A DNA stretch of 64,000 nucleotides. It comes from Fomes fomentarius. Its lineage: Eukaryota > Basidiomycota > Agaricomycetes > Polyporales > Polyporaceae. Position 1 is the stretch's first letter; every line of letters begins with the position of its first letter. The position numbers were made by a program, and so were the translations under genes. Shown here one piece after another: positions 11,854 to 21,498 of this stretch. The notes under the pieces are model-generated. The model was not told the origin of the DNA, made no database searches, and saw only the letters and a program-made list of their open reading frames with translations. The stretch lies in the NCBI GenBank assembly GCA_022606135.1, contig JABYQN010000002.1, positions 2,914,001 to 2,978,000 on the forward strand, given 5' to 3'.

Positions 11854-13655
11854 TCACGGCACGAGCGTCTGGGTCTTCGGCGATGAGAACTTGGTCGCAG
11901 GATATTTGATGTTATCTGCAGACAGAACGGAAGCATGTCAGCCCTCGCCCGCCGCCAACAAACCGCGCGCCACCCGGTCGCCACCCCGAAGGACGGGACG
12001 GGGAAGCGAACGTCTAATGGACGCAGCAACGTACTTGTTTCCAAGATGTGCACAAAGTTCGCGCCCTGCTTGTTCCCACCGACGCCGTCCTCGCACACGC
12101 CACCGAGAACGTACACCTTTGAGCCGACGGCGGCCATGCCGTGCCCCGAGCGCGGAGACGGCTCAAGGCCCATGTTCTGGAACATGAACCAGCGGCGCGT
12201 CGAGATCTTGAACGCGGCGAGCTGACCAATGTTCGCACCGTCGACGCCGCGGCCGCCAAAGATGTACATGATGTCGTCGACGAGCGCGGCGGCGTGCCCC
12301 TCGCGTGGGCACGGGATATAGCCAGTACAAGGGAGCTCGGACCAGCTCTTGGTCGCTAAATCGAAGCCCCAGGTATCGTTGTAGTGGTACCGGCCGTCGG
12401 TGCCACCGAAGCTACATGTGGGAAGAGAAGCGCGTAAACGGAGATGGAAGGCGCAGAGATGCCGAAACAGGGCAGGCGGACATACACTAGAAGCTCGTTC
12501 TTGTGGGCTACGCAAACGTGCCCTGAGCGTTTTGATGGCTTCAAAGAGTGGCCCTTGGGCAGCTCCAATTGCTCCCAAGCAGGCTTCGATACGACTGCAT
12601 CGGGATTCACCAAGTAAGGATCGAAATTCCCATTGAGATGCGGATGCACTTACGTGTGCTGAGGTCGAAACACCACAGATCGTTGAAGAACTCGCCATTC
12701 GCTTCTCCGCCAAAGATGTAGATCCGCGGACCGACCATGACAACTGAATGACCTGTACGCCCTGAAGGTGCAGGGCCATCAACGGAAATACGGGTCCATT
12801 CCCGGCTCACTGAGGAACAAGGAAGGTTCATGAGCTACGGACGAAAGCGCAGCGAATTCTGGAACCTACCAAGGTTGAGGAAGTGTAAGCCGTTGTCATA
12901 CTTCGCCCTTGCCCTGATCTGGTTGGACGATGCGGACTGGGTATCCCCACCCCAGACAACGACAACACTGCCCGCGAACGCACTAGCATGGCCAAACCGA
13001 GGGGGCGGAATATCGCCAGTGGTGTAGAGGCGCGTCACGGACTGGTCCTTGACGGAGATGGTATAGACGTCGTTCTTGGCTCGGTCATCGACAAGTCCAC
13101 CGAACAGGTTAAGGCCAGAATTGAGCGAACCCGAGGTAGAGAGCGAAAAGTCACAACGGGGGAAAACGGCGGGCTGTGAAGCGGTATAGCGCGAAGAGGC
13201 AGCGTCAGCGGCGACAAGGCGTCGGCGATACCAGGGATACACCGGCTCCTCCTCATCCTCCCCCTCAGACTCAGGCTCGGGCACGGGTGTGGGTAGCGGC
13301 TTCTCTCTGAGGTTGGCCAAAGACTTGGACTTGCGCTTCAGAGAGGGCGGGGGAGGATCGCGGGTCTTGGAGTCCTTAGGCGGAGGCAAGGGCGCGTCGA
13401 TATAGAGAACATCATAATGGTTGGTGTGCTTGAGCTGCTTGTGCTCTGTCAAGTCTACCAACGTCCTGGATTAGGTTTGAGAGTTAGCTGGGGGATCAAA
13501 GCTTGGAGCTTGTGGTGCGGGTACTTTTCGCTCTGCTGTGAATCGCCGCGCGAGAGTTGGGCCTTCTTGGCGAAAGTGAGGTCGGAGTAGCTCCTCTTGT
13601 GACTGTGAGCTAGGCGACGGAGGGAGGGCGGGACACACCACAAGATTGAAGGCAT
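11854..13655 (-). CDS. Short kelch-repeat protein (paralogue lacking coiled coil)
   Basis: About 500-residue kelch protein. It starts MPSILWCVPPSLRRLAHS. Exon 1 joins through a GT-AG intron (donor GTACCC near 13527, acceptor just before 13465) to TLVDLTEHKQLKHTNHYD, followed by a Pro- and Glu-rich linker and PVYPWYRRRL, the same junction motif (YPWSQRRL) that opens the kelch array of the long paralogue. Kelch blades include FGHASAFAGSVVVVWGGDT, GRTGHSVVMVGPRIYIFGG, FGGTDGRYHYNDTWGFDL, REGHAAALVDDIMYIFGGRG and SPRSGHGMAAVGSKVYVLGG. The last exon, after an intron following LETS, ends KFSSPKTQTLVP with TGA at 11854-11856. The array matches the long paralogue blade for blade but stops where that protein continues into its coiled coil. 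It may act as a kelch-only scaffold; the partner is unknown. Confidence 0.85.
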
Positions 13656-14115
13656 GGAAAGAAGAAGTGAAGGGAGAACGAAAAAGGGGGGAAAGGATTG
13701 ATATGAGTGCGGGAAAGTACGGTACTTAAGGGGGGCGGGTGGGATCCATTGGCGGGATGCCCTGTTACAGATAGATCTTAGTTAGTGCACAGGATCCATG
13801 GGGTGATGAGCGGTCGCGCGATCGAGGCACTTTGAATTGGCAGCATCAGTGGGCAACCCTCGTCAGGCGTATGGAAGACCACGAAGGATTCTCCGCCTGC
13901 CATACGCGAGTATCTATAGTTTTCCTGGCGGCGCGGGAACGAGGCTGCGATTGGGAACCAGTGCGGCCAGCTGTGTCTGAGTCTCTTCGGAGGCCGGCGT
14001 TGCTACGTTTTGATGGATGGCCACGGGCGTCTGTGGAGGGCAGCGCGCATACTTACGCGGGGAGGGGATATTGACGCGTGACGTCACTGTCACAACACTC
14101 ACTCCTTGTCCTGCG
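13656..14115. other. Divergent promoter region, short kelch gene and lipase gene
   Basis: About 460 bp between two genes read outward. It contains an inverted CCAAT pentamer (ATTGG, 13748-13752) and, nearer the lipase start, an ACGCGT followed directly by a perfect TGACGTCA palindrome (listed separately). A plus-strand frame is open from 14017 in phase with the lipase gene and could extend its N-terminus by 33 codons, but the regulatory motifs fall inside that extension, so I treat it as leader. Confidence 0.5.
14079..14086. promoter_or_regulatory. CRE palindrome TGACGTCA (bZIP site)
   Basis: Perfect CRE octamer about 30 nt upstream of the chosen lipase ATG, overlapping an ACGCGT (14074-14079) of the MluI-cell-cycle-box type. 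In fungi TGACGTCA is bound by ATF/CREB bZIP factors such as Atf1. That it is used here is inference. Confidence 0.45.
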
Positions 14116-17013
14116 ATGGTCCTGTCAGGCAGCTCCGAGTCGTCGCAGAGTGCAGCTGCTCAGGCTGACGGCCGCAGACAGAGCACAGACAGCGACAGAC
14201 AGCATCTCTCCGCCCGCCTTCAGGGCTTCTTCTCCTCTATCGCCCCCCAATCCGCAGCTCCAGATCCTCCTCCTACTACCTCCATCTCCCTCGACGATCC
14301 TCCTTCGCCAGACATGCGGCCACCACGTTCGCCTGCTTTGCCTTCCCCAGTCGCCCAACGCTCAGTATTCTCTCCCTCGTCCGCTCAACGTCACCATCAC
14401 TCCCCACGATCCACTACCATGAACCTTAGTCTCCCACCCGCTCCTCCCGACTCCTCCGCTGCCCACAAGCGCAAGCGCGCCAACCACCCATCCCTGCCCA
14501 TTCTTCGCTGGTTCTCCTCCAAGCAGCCAGCAAAGCCCTCCACCTCAAATCCCGTCTCTCCAATCCACTCTCGTCCTCCCACCCCTGCCGCAAATCCGTC
14601 TGATTCTCCACGTCCATCATCGCCTTCCACTCCTTCCTCTGCCCTTTCCGTTCTTGCCGACGCCTTCGCCGATGATCCACATATACTCTCCGCCCATTCG
14701 CGGCAGAACTCAGACGATCTCAAGTTTCCTTCACCCCCCGAAGCTGCTCTCACAGCCCTACACAGACCGTCCTACTTCTCCAACCTTACTCGCTCCACCA
14801 TGCCCACCGCATGCCTTTCCCCTCCTTCGGCAGGGTACGCACGATACACGTACATCGATCCCTTCCAGGACCCGTACGCTCAACAGAATGACAGCTCCGA
14901 CCTGGACCTTCTCCTCAGTCCTACTCCCGTCCCGCTTCCGATGCCTCATTCTCCTGCTCAAGCTCATCTAAACAGCTCCCCACCCGCCAGTTCTTCTTTG
15001 GAGTCCCTACGATCAATCCATGAGCGAAGTCGAACCATGCATACCTCTGCTCCTTCCCAGGGCTTCAACTTCCCTCCACTACCTTCCTTCAAGAGCTGGT
15101 TCGGCTCGGAAGAATCCGCCAACACAGAGAACCAGAATCCCATGCTCAGCGACGAAGATAGGGCGGAGACTGCACAGGAGGAGCGCGAGCACATCCGTCG
15201 GAAATGTCTGTATTCGTACCTTCCATCATCCTTCATTATTGCCTTCCGTCATACTTGATTCTGGCCTTCCAATTACCATGTCCTGACTCTACTTGGCAGA
15301 CGTATCTACCAAGAACCCCGTCGTGTTCTGTCACGGACTCTTGGGCTTCGACACGGTCACACTCGGTCCGGCGATTGCCCCACTCCAGGTCCAGCACTGG
15401 CGTGGCATCCGCAACGCGCTCGAAGCGAACGGCATCGAGGTGCGCCTTCATCCTTCGATCGTATCTTGCGTCTCTTTGGATCTGACATGCCGGCGGCGTC
15501 CATTCTTTCTCCTATTTGCTATTCCTGTCCAGGTCTTGACCACGCGTGTGCCTGCGACCAGCTCGCCCATCGAGCGCGCGAAGGTTCTTTGTGATAAGAT
15601 TTCGGAGGTCTACCCGGGGCGTGCTGTTCATCTTATTGGTACGTGCCACAGCGCGTGTTCTTGCTGGCGTGCTCATGCAGACCGTAGGTTCAATGTGATA
15701 CAGGACATAGCATGGTAAGCTTGTACATGTTACTATCACGGCCCGCGTCAGGTCGAGCGATGAGATCTTGACCCCAGTCTTTGTTCGCAATCTGCGCAGG
15801 GCGGTATCGACTGTCGATATCTTACAACGCATTTGACGGACCGGCCGTTTAAGGTGCTGTCGGTCACCACGATATCCTCACCACACCGTGGCTCGTCCTT
15901 TGCCGACCATTTCCTTGCCACCATAGGGCGTGAACGAATGTCGTCTGTGCTCTCCCTCCTGGAGTTGCTGCCCAACGGTGGCGGGGATGGCCAGGCGTTC
16001 GAGTTCTTGACTGTCGAGAACATGCGCAAGTTCAATGAAAACACGCCGGATGTACCGGGAGTACAGTACTTCAGTTGGGGCGCGATGTACGAGCCGGGGC
16101 TGATAGATACCTGGAAGTGCGTAACTTTTCCCGTTCTGTGATTGAGATCTGGTTTTCGTCCTGGTTCTCGTCGCTCAACAGGCAGAAGCTGATTGACTCC
16201 CGCTGCGCACCGTTCGTGCTGCGTCCGATGAATAACTGTCTTGATAGGTGGCCACACTCGGTCGTGCTCGAGAAGGAGGGCCCGAATGACGGGCTCGTAT
16301 CGTTGCAGTCTGCGAAGTGGGTGCGTGTATTTATTTTCCTCTATCCTCTCACTGTCTGTCGTGTTGTGCCCTGTCGATGTTCAAATGCTGATGCTCAATA
16401 CCGTAATCCCGCGCCTTCTCTTCCTATGGGTGCTGTCGATGTCGATGTCGATGTCGTGGATGACATCGCCCTCTTCTTCCTTTTTCTCGCCTCGCTCCGC
16501 CTTGCCATTGTCGGTGCACTATACACCACGCTTTGCACACCGACCGCGACCCGGCAACAGGGCACGTACCTCGGGACGCTCGAGGGCGTGAACCACCTCG
16601 ATCTCGTCGGGTGGATCAACACCGCGCGCTACAAGTGGGCGGAGATCATGGGCCGCGAGATCAAGTTTAAGCCAGCGACGTTCTACCTCGGCATCGCGGA
16701 CCACCTCGCGCGTGTCGTCGAGGGCCAGGAGCAGCCTCGGAGCGCCGAAGAAGGAGAGCAGGGCGAGGCGGAAAGGCCGGCCCCCGAGCGGGAGACGAGC
16801 GGCGAGCGGAGGGGGAGGGAGCGCGCGGAGATGGCGGATAGCTTGGGGAAGGGCGAGTCCCAGGTCGGGACGCCTGCGACGCCGAAGAATTCAGAGCGGG
16901 TGAGTATTGACACGGACGGCGTTGGTGGTGCACGACAAGACGCTGCGGAGCCATCGCAAGGCCAGGTTCCAGTCCCTAGTCCAAAGACTCCGCGACCGCC
17001 CTCTGCGAGCTGA
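14116..17013 (+). CDS. Alpha/beta-hydrolase lipase with long disordered N-terminus
   Basis: Predicted triacylglycerol-lipase-type hydrolase (Tgl2-like). The first exon encodes about 370 Ser/Pro-rich disordered residues. After an intron (about 15208-15299) the catalytic domain begins NPVVFCHGLLGFD (oxyanion region), then the nucleophile elbow GHSMGG, the acid region EGPNDGLVSLQSAKWG and the histidine region GVNHLDLVGW, so a full Ser-Asp-His triad is present. The elbow is assembled from three exons, the middle one only 11 nt (15704-15714). The intron at 16321-16560 is unusually long and in frame. The C-terminus is charged (ERRGRERAEM) and Pro-rich, ending in TGA at 17011. I chose the start at MVLSGSSESSQ (14116) over the in-phase ATG at 14017 because a CRE palindrome lies between them. 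Neither signal peptide nor membrane segment is evident in the spliced product, so an intracellular lipase is likely. Confidence 0.86.
15704..15714 (+). other. 11-nt microexon encoding the lipase nucleophile elbow
   Basis: GACATAGCATG lies between an acceptor (TACAG) and a donor (GTAAGC). Joined to the G ending the exon at 15638 and the GGC starting at 15800 it gives Gly-His-Ser-Met-Gly-Gly, the expected catalytic elbow. Leaving it out would remove the catalytic serine and shift the frame. Confidence 0.85.
16321..16560 (+). other. 240-nt frame-preserving intron (exitron-like) in lipase gene
   Basis: Donor GTGCGT after SAKW and acceptor CAACAG before GTYLGTLEG. Removal gives the conserved W-G-T-Y-L-G-T join. 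The intron is 240 nt (80 codons), has no in-frame stop and carries a TGTCGA-type hexamer repeat (about 16434-16456). If retained it would insert a Val-Asp repeat and a hydrophobic stretch (DDIALFFLFLASLRLAIVGA). Confidence 0.75.
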
Positions 17014-17435
17014 TGATGGCGTCTGTTTCATGAAATTCATGACTGCATACCCTCACGATGGACTGGTCCTGCATGATATCCATACACACGCATGATACTC
17101 ACAATCAGACTAATGTTGTTCCTGTCTTTACACGTACGGTAGCGCTAATCATAACATCAGACAGCTAGCACGCATGATCTGTACTGGTCTCAGTACACCC
17201 ACGTTTGACCAGTAGTGTAAGGGCTGAGAAAACGGCGAGGTAGTACCGGCCCCCGACGCGAAGTGCAACACTGAAGATTGCCCAGGGTGGGTGAGAAAGC
17301 AAAATGAGAAAGACCCAGGCGCTGTCGTCATAATTCACAGCGCGCGAGCCCCGACTGGCAGTGGCAATCGATCGGAGGCCCATCTTGTCGCAGACAGCCA
17401 AGGTAGCCTGTGCCGGTCCTAGTCCTCACTACAAA
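17014..17435. other. Intergenic, lipase 3' end to formylglutathione hydrolase
   Basis: About 420 bp between two plus-strand genes. It should hold the lipase 3' UTR and the short promoter of the hydrolase. No coding frame with a recognisable product, no TATA box that I would defend, no RNA gene. Confidence 0.45.
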
Positions 17436-18851
17436 ATGTCGCTAGAGCAGCTCTCGTCGAACAAGGTCTTTGACGGCCTCCTCTTCAAGTACAAGTTCAA
17501 GGTCGGTGTTTCGTAGCCTCGCGCTTATGACGTCGTCGCCGTGTGCTCATCACCTCCTCCCCCACTTGCTGCTCGCTTCGGCTGCCCTCCCTCACCTGCG
17601 TGCACCGCTAGTCTGCCGCACTCGGAGGCCTCGACGCCCAGTTCAACCTCTTCCTCCCCGCCAACGCCTCCGAGACCAACAAAGTTCCGCTCCTCACCTA
17701 CCTCTCCGGCCTCACCTGCACCGAGGACAATGCGTAAGCACCCGTGTACTTCTCTCGGTCCCACCCAACTCACCCGCATCCAAATATGCACCACAGGGCG
17801 CAGAAGGGCAACTTCCTGGGTCCCGCGGCCAAGGAGGGCATCGCGATCCTCTTCCCGGACACCTCCCCGCGCGGCGCAGGCATCGAGGGCGAGACGGATA
17901 GCTGGGACTTTGGTGTTGGTGCGTCCTAGAGGCTAGCGCGACCCCGCCCACTGACCTGACTGTATTCTCTGCAAGGCGCGGGCTTCTACGTGAACGCGAC
18001 GAACCCCAAGTGGTCGAAGCACTACAACATGCTCACCCATGTCACGCTCGAGCTCCCGCAGGTGCTCTCGGCCGCAAACCTCCCTCTTGTACGTCTCTTG
18101 TGCCGCTCAATGATCACCCTCGCCCCCTCCCTCGTCCTACCATCTTTCTTTTCCTACCGTCCTGTGCATGTGTTGAAGACCCGCTGACCCTGATATTCTC
18201 CCAATAGGACCTGACCCGCCAGTCCATCTTCGGGCACTCCATGGGCGGGCACGGCGCGCTGACCCTCTACCTCTCCTCCGTCCTGGGCGGGACGAAGCAA
18301 TACCGCTCGTGCTCCGCGTTCGCGCCCATCGCGAACCCGATCAGCTGCCCGTGGGGCCAGAAGGCCTTCTCCGGCTACCTCCAGGGCGGCATCGAAGAGG
18401 CCAAGGAGAAGTACGACGCGACGGAGCTGATCAAGAAGCTCGGGAGGGAGCCCGTGCACATCCTCGTTGACTACGTACGTCCCGCTGCTCATTGTTACCC
18501 TCAGTGCGCGAGGGGATTGACTGGCGCTGGGTGTCGCCCTGTGCTGCTCTAGGGCACCGGGGACAACTTCTACAAGAATGGCCAGCTGCTCCCGGAGAAC
18601 TTCCTCAAGGCCGCGCGCGACACCGGGTACGATGAAGTGCAGGTGCGCGTGCGCTCTCAAGAAGGGTACGATCACAGCTACTACTTCGTGAGTCCCTCTT
18701 TGTGCCTTCACAGAATCGTGCTCTCATGGTCCGTGTAACAGATGTCCACCTTCGCCTCGGACCACGTTCACTGTAAGACCTCAGATGACTCCGGGAAAGC
18801 GTTGTCATAACTTACGTGTTTACAGTCCATGCAAACTTCCTGAAGGCGTAA
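17436..18851 (+). CDS. S-formylglutathione hydrolase (esterase D family)
   Basis: Cytosolic serine hydrolase that splits S-formylglutathione to formate and glutathione, the second step of glutathione-dependent formaldehyde removal. It starts [14 protein letters not shown] and runs to FHANFLKA and TAA (18849). Family landmarks in order: [38 protein letters not shown] (the canonical SPRG region), [13 protein letters not shown] (catalytic Ser), [15 protein letters not shown] (catalytic Asp) and GYDHSYYF (catalytic His). The length (about 285 residues) is normal. There are seven introns; the last two isolate very short exons ([10 protein letters not shown], then FHANFLKA). Formaldehyde arises from methanol released during lignin and pectin demethylation, so the gene fits a wood-decay lifestyle, but it is also a housekeeping gene found widely. 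It lies 422 bp downstream of the lipase on the same strand. Confidence 0.95.
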
Positions 18852-19144
18852 TCCATGCGACCGGAGTGCGACGAAAGGATGGAAGAGGTATCGGCCATGT
18901 ATTACGTGAAGCCCACTATCTGTATCGATGTCCAGCCGGTGAAATGCGATGTATTGTGTGCAGTTCGGATACTTATAATGCGGTACGATTGATATAGGGG
19001 AAGTGCATGCGAGAAGGAAAGTGAGAACCCAGTTTTCATAGTAACCAGTGTCGACTAGCGATGAGAGGAGACCAGGAAGAAAGCTTGAAGCGTCGTCATC
19101 TGAGTTGGGCAGGAAGTCGTTCTCGATCTATTGTCACCGAGTAT

Positions 19145-21236
19145 TCAGTCTGAGCTGATTCGTGAGCGGTAGGCAAGTTCCAAGTCCAGTAATTCGGCAG
19201 TGAACCAAGAGCTTCTCAGTGCCGTTTGTGCTGTCGCGCGCTCCATGGCGTCGTAGATCAGTAGGTTACCACAGAGTTCCCGTGCTGGGTATAAGACAAC
19301 GCATTCCAAGTTGCAGCCAAAGGTGTTTGAAGTCGCACAGCGTGTAGACCCACCTTGAGGCATCTTATCCCATACGTGGCTGGGGAACTCGACCTCGCCA
19401 TGGACGATTCGCCGCTTGACCAGTTGGTCCGTGGCCCAATATTCTTGCGAGTACTGCGAGTCGTCGCCTGCTTCGGAGGGGTTGTGCGAGTAATACTCTG
19501 ACTCTCCTTTGACTTTGCCATAGTCAAAAGGATGTGTACCACTGCGATGATGTGAGCTACGCGTCATCTGGATGTCAGGGAACATACGCCAGCATGATGT
19601 ACATGATAACCCCTGAGCTCCAGCAGTCCGAAGGCATGCCTACATAACTGAGGTGTTTGTGGTCCAGTGCGAGAATACCCTCCGGCGGAAGATAGGAGAC
19701 CGTGCCGCATACATTGAAGGTCTCTTGATAGGCCTTGGGTCGCGCCAGTCCAAAGTCGGCAATCTGGATGCGAGGGTACGGGCCAGGCGTATGAAGGAGG
19801 ATGTTCTCGGGCTAAACGGTCTGTGTTGATTCGGGGATCTGAAGTAGACATTGTTGGGAGTACCTGCCTTAAGATCTGCGACGTAGTGAGCACATGGGTT
19901 GATACGAACAGGTCCGACTGCTTACCTCTGTGAGAAATGAGTCTGTCGTGAAGATACTTGAGGCCTTTCAGAAGCTGATACATGATGTACTTCGTTTCGG
20001 CTTGACATAGACGCGAGTCTGGATGGCTGACGATATACGAGAATAGATCTCCGCCCGTACAGAGCTCGAGAAAGATGTAACTTAGGCAAAGAGTGTCAGC
20101 ATGGTAAGCGGGTAACCTGATGGACTACTGTACAGGAAGTTATCATCGTGGATTGCTGCACGAACTGTGTTGATGTTGGGCTATGTGTGATTTTGCAATG
20201 AGGCATCAAGCTGTTCAAGGGAAGTCTAGGCTTACGTGTGATATATTCAGTAATATGTCTACTTCCTTTCTGATCTTCTCGACCTTGTCGTTGCTTTTGC
20301 GCTTGATGCATTTGCAGGCGACTTGCTTGAACGCAGACGCGTCCATAGCGAGGTGTACTGTTGCAAAGCTACCACTCCCTAGACAATGGGAAGTCACTAG
20401 ATAACGATCAATCTTCTGCACAAAGCAAAGCATGTGAGCAAATGTGTTAGCATGGCGCAAAGAGGACGTACTTTTGTCTTGAGGGAAGGCTGAGGTGGGG
20501 GTGTAGGGTCGAAGATGTTGACTTTCTGTTCTGGCTCCTTGTGAAGTAGTACGCATTCAAACTCTGACAATGTGTTACTATTACAAAGCGGATATCAAGA
20601 GCGTTCGGATGCGAGCATACTTTGGGAGGAAGGTATCTCGAGCAAGTCGCCGTCCATGAGCAGAACGGACGCCTTTCGTATACGGTGGCCATTGAGCACT
20701 AGACCATTCGTAGAGTGGTCCTGTCATGCCGCGTCAGAGATACAACCTATGCCAGCATAGCACAATTTTCCAACATGGCAAGAGATGATGACGCCACCAT
20801 TGCTCGAACGAACCCTGCGTGATACTTAGGCTCAATAGCGCCGTGATATGAAGTGCAGTGTAACATACGCATATAACTTGCAGTGAAGTCCAGAAACCAC
20901 TGCATCTGGGATAATGTAAGAGCTGATGCATATTAGAGAATAGTTACTTCGATGAATCTGAATCGCGAAGACTACCAGGCAGGACTCCTCCCAATGGTGA
21001 GGGGGTTATCGACACTGAGCAAGAGCGCTACATACATCGAAAGTCAACGTATACACACACCCGGGCATAGCGAGCTCACCCTCTCTCTTTCCAGTGCGAG
21101 CGATGGTCACAAATTTTGCGCATATAGTGTCAGAAATGTGAGGGCGAGGGTCTGTCGGCTGGCTCGGCTCATCGACGAAAGCAAGGGTTCCCTTGGGAGT
21201 GCTAGTGGAGGTACGAGTCCCTGTAGAGATTGACAT
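19145..21236 (-). CDS. FHA-domain Ser/Thr kinase (Chk2/Cds1/Mek1-like)
   Basis: Protein kinase of the CAMK group with an N-terminal forkhead-associated domain (phosphothreonine binding; VSGLHCKLYA, DHSTNGLVLNGHRIRKAS). It starts MSISTGTRTSTSTPKG at 21236. Kinase landmarks: Gly loop LGSGSFATVHLA, VAIK-type lysine in VACKCIKRK, HRDLKPEN built across three exons, DFGLARPKAYQ, GTVSYLPPE in the APE position and PSDCWSSGVIMYIML. The protein ends shortly after the kinase domain (YRSRISSD, TGA at 19145-19147), with about 490 residues and no SQ/TQ cluster, which resembles meiotic Mek1 or a minimal Cds1 more than full Rad53. Checkpoint or meiotic role is inference from the FHA-kinase order. The DLK codons lie on an 8-nt microexon with a GC donor (see separate entry). 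Confidence 0.88.
19868..19875 (-). other. 8-nt microexon with GC-AG intron, kinase HRDLKPEN motif
   Basis: On the minus strand ATCTTAAG follows a normal acceptor (GTCGCAG; upstream intron 19925-19876, 50 nt) and is followed by a GC donor (GCAGGT; intron 19867-19812, 56 nt, acceptor TTTAG). This join alone yields H-R-D-L-K-P-E-N and keeps the downstream DFG motif in frame. Using the nearby GT four bases later gives D-L-K-A and loses the frame. Confidence 0.75.
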
Positions 21237-21498
21237 TCTGTGCGAAAGTAGACGAACACTCGAGATTTGTTGTGGGACACGCGAGGACCGTGGTGGGAGA
21301 GAACAAGGGACATTGCTCGGAGAGGACGGTCGAGACGACAGCACGATCACGTGGAGGGGTGCAACCGAGCTACTCGCGAATGGTCGCCTGCAACAGGAGC
21401 AGAATTTCACCATCTGTGTACGACTCACGAGCGTTGGATATACAAGACACAACAATGATCTGCTAGGGCTACATAATTAGTCACTGCAATAACATCAG

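Noticed and set aside
19852..19875. Normal GT donor four bases downstream of the kinase microexon (exon of 12 nt)
   Set aside because: It gives DLKA and then loses the PEN and DFG motifs, so the GC donor is favoured on domain grounds.
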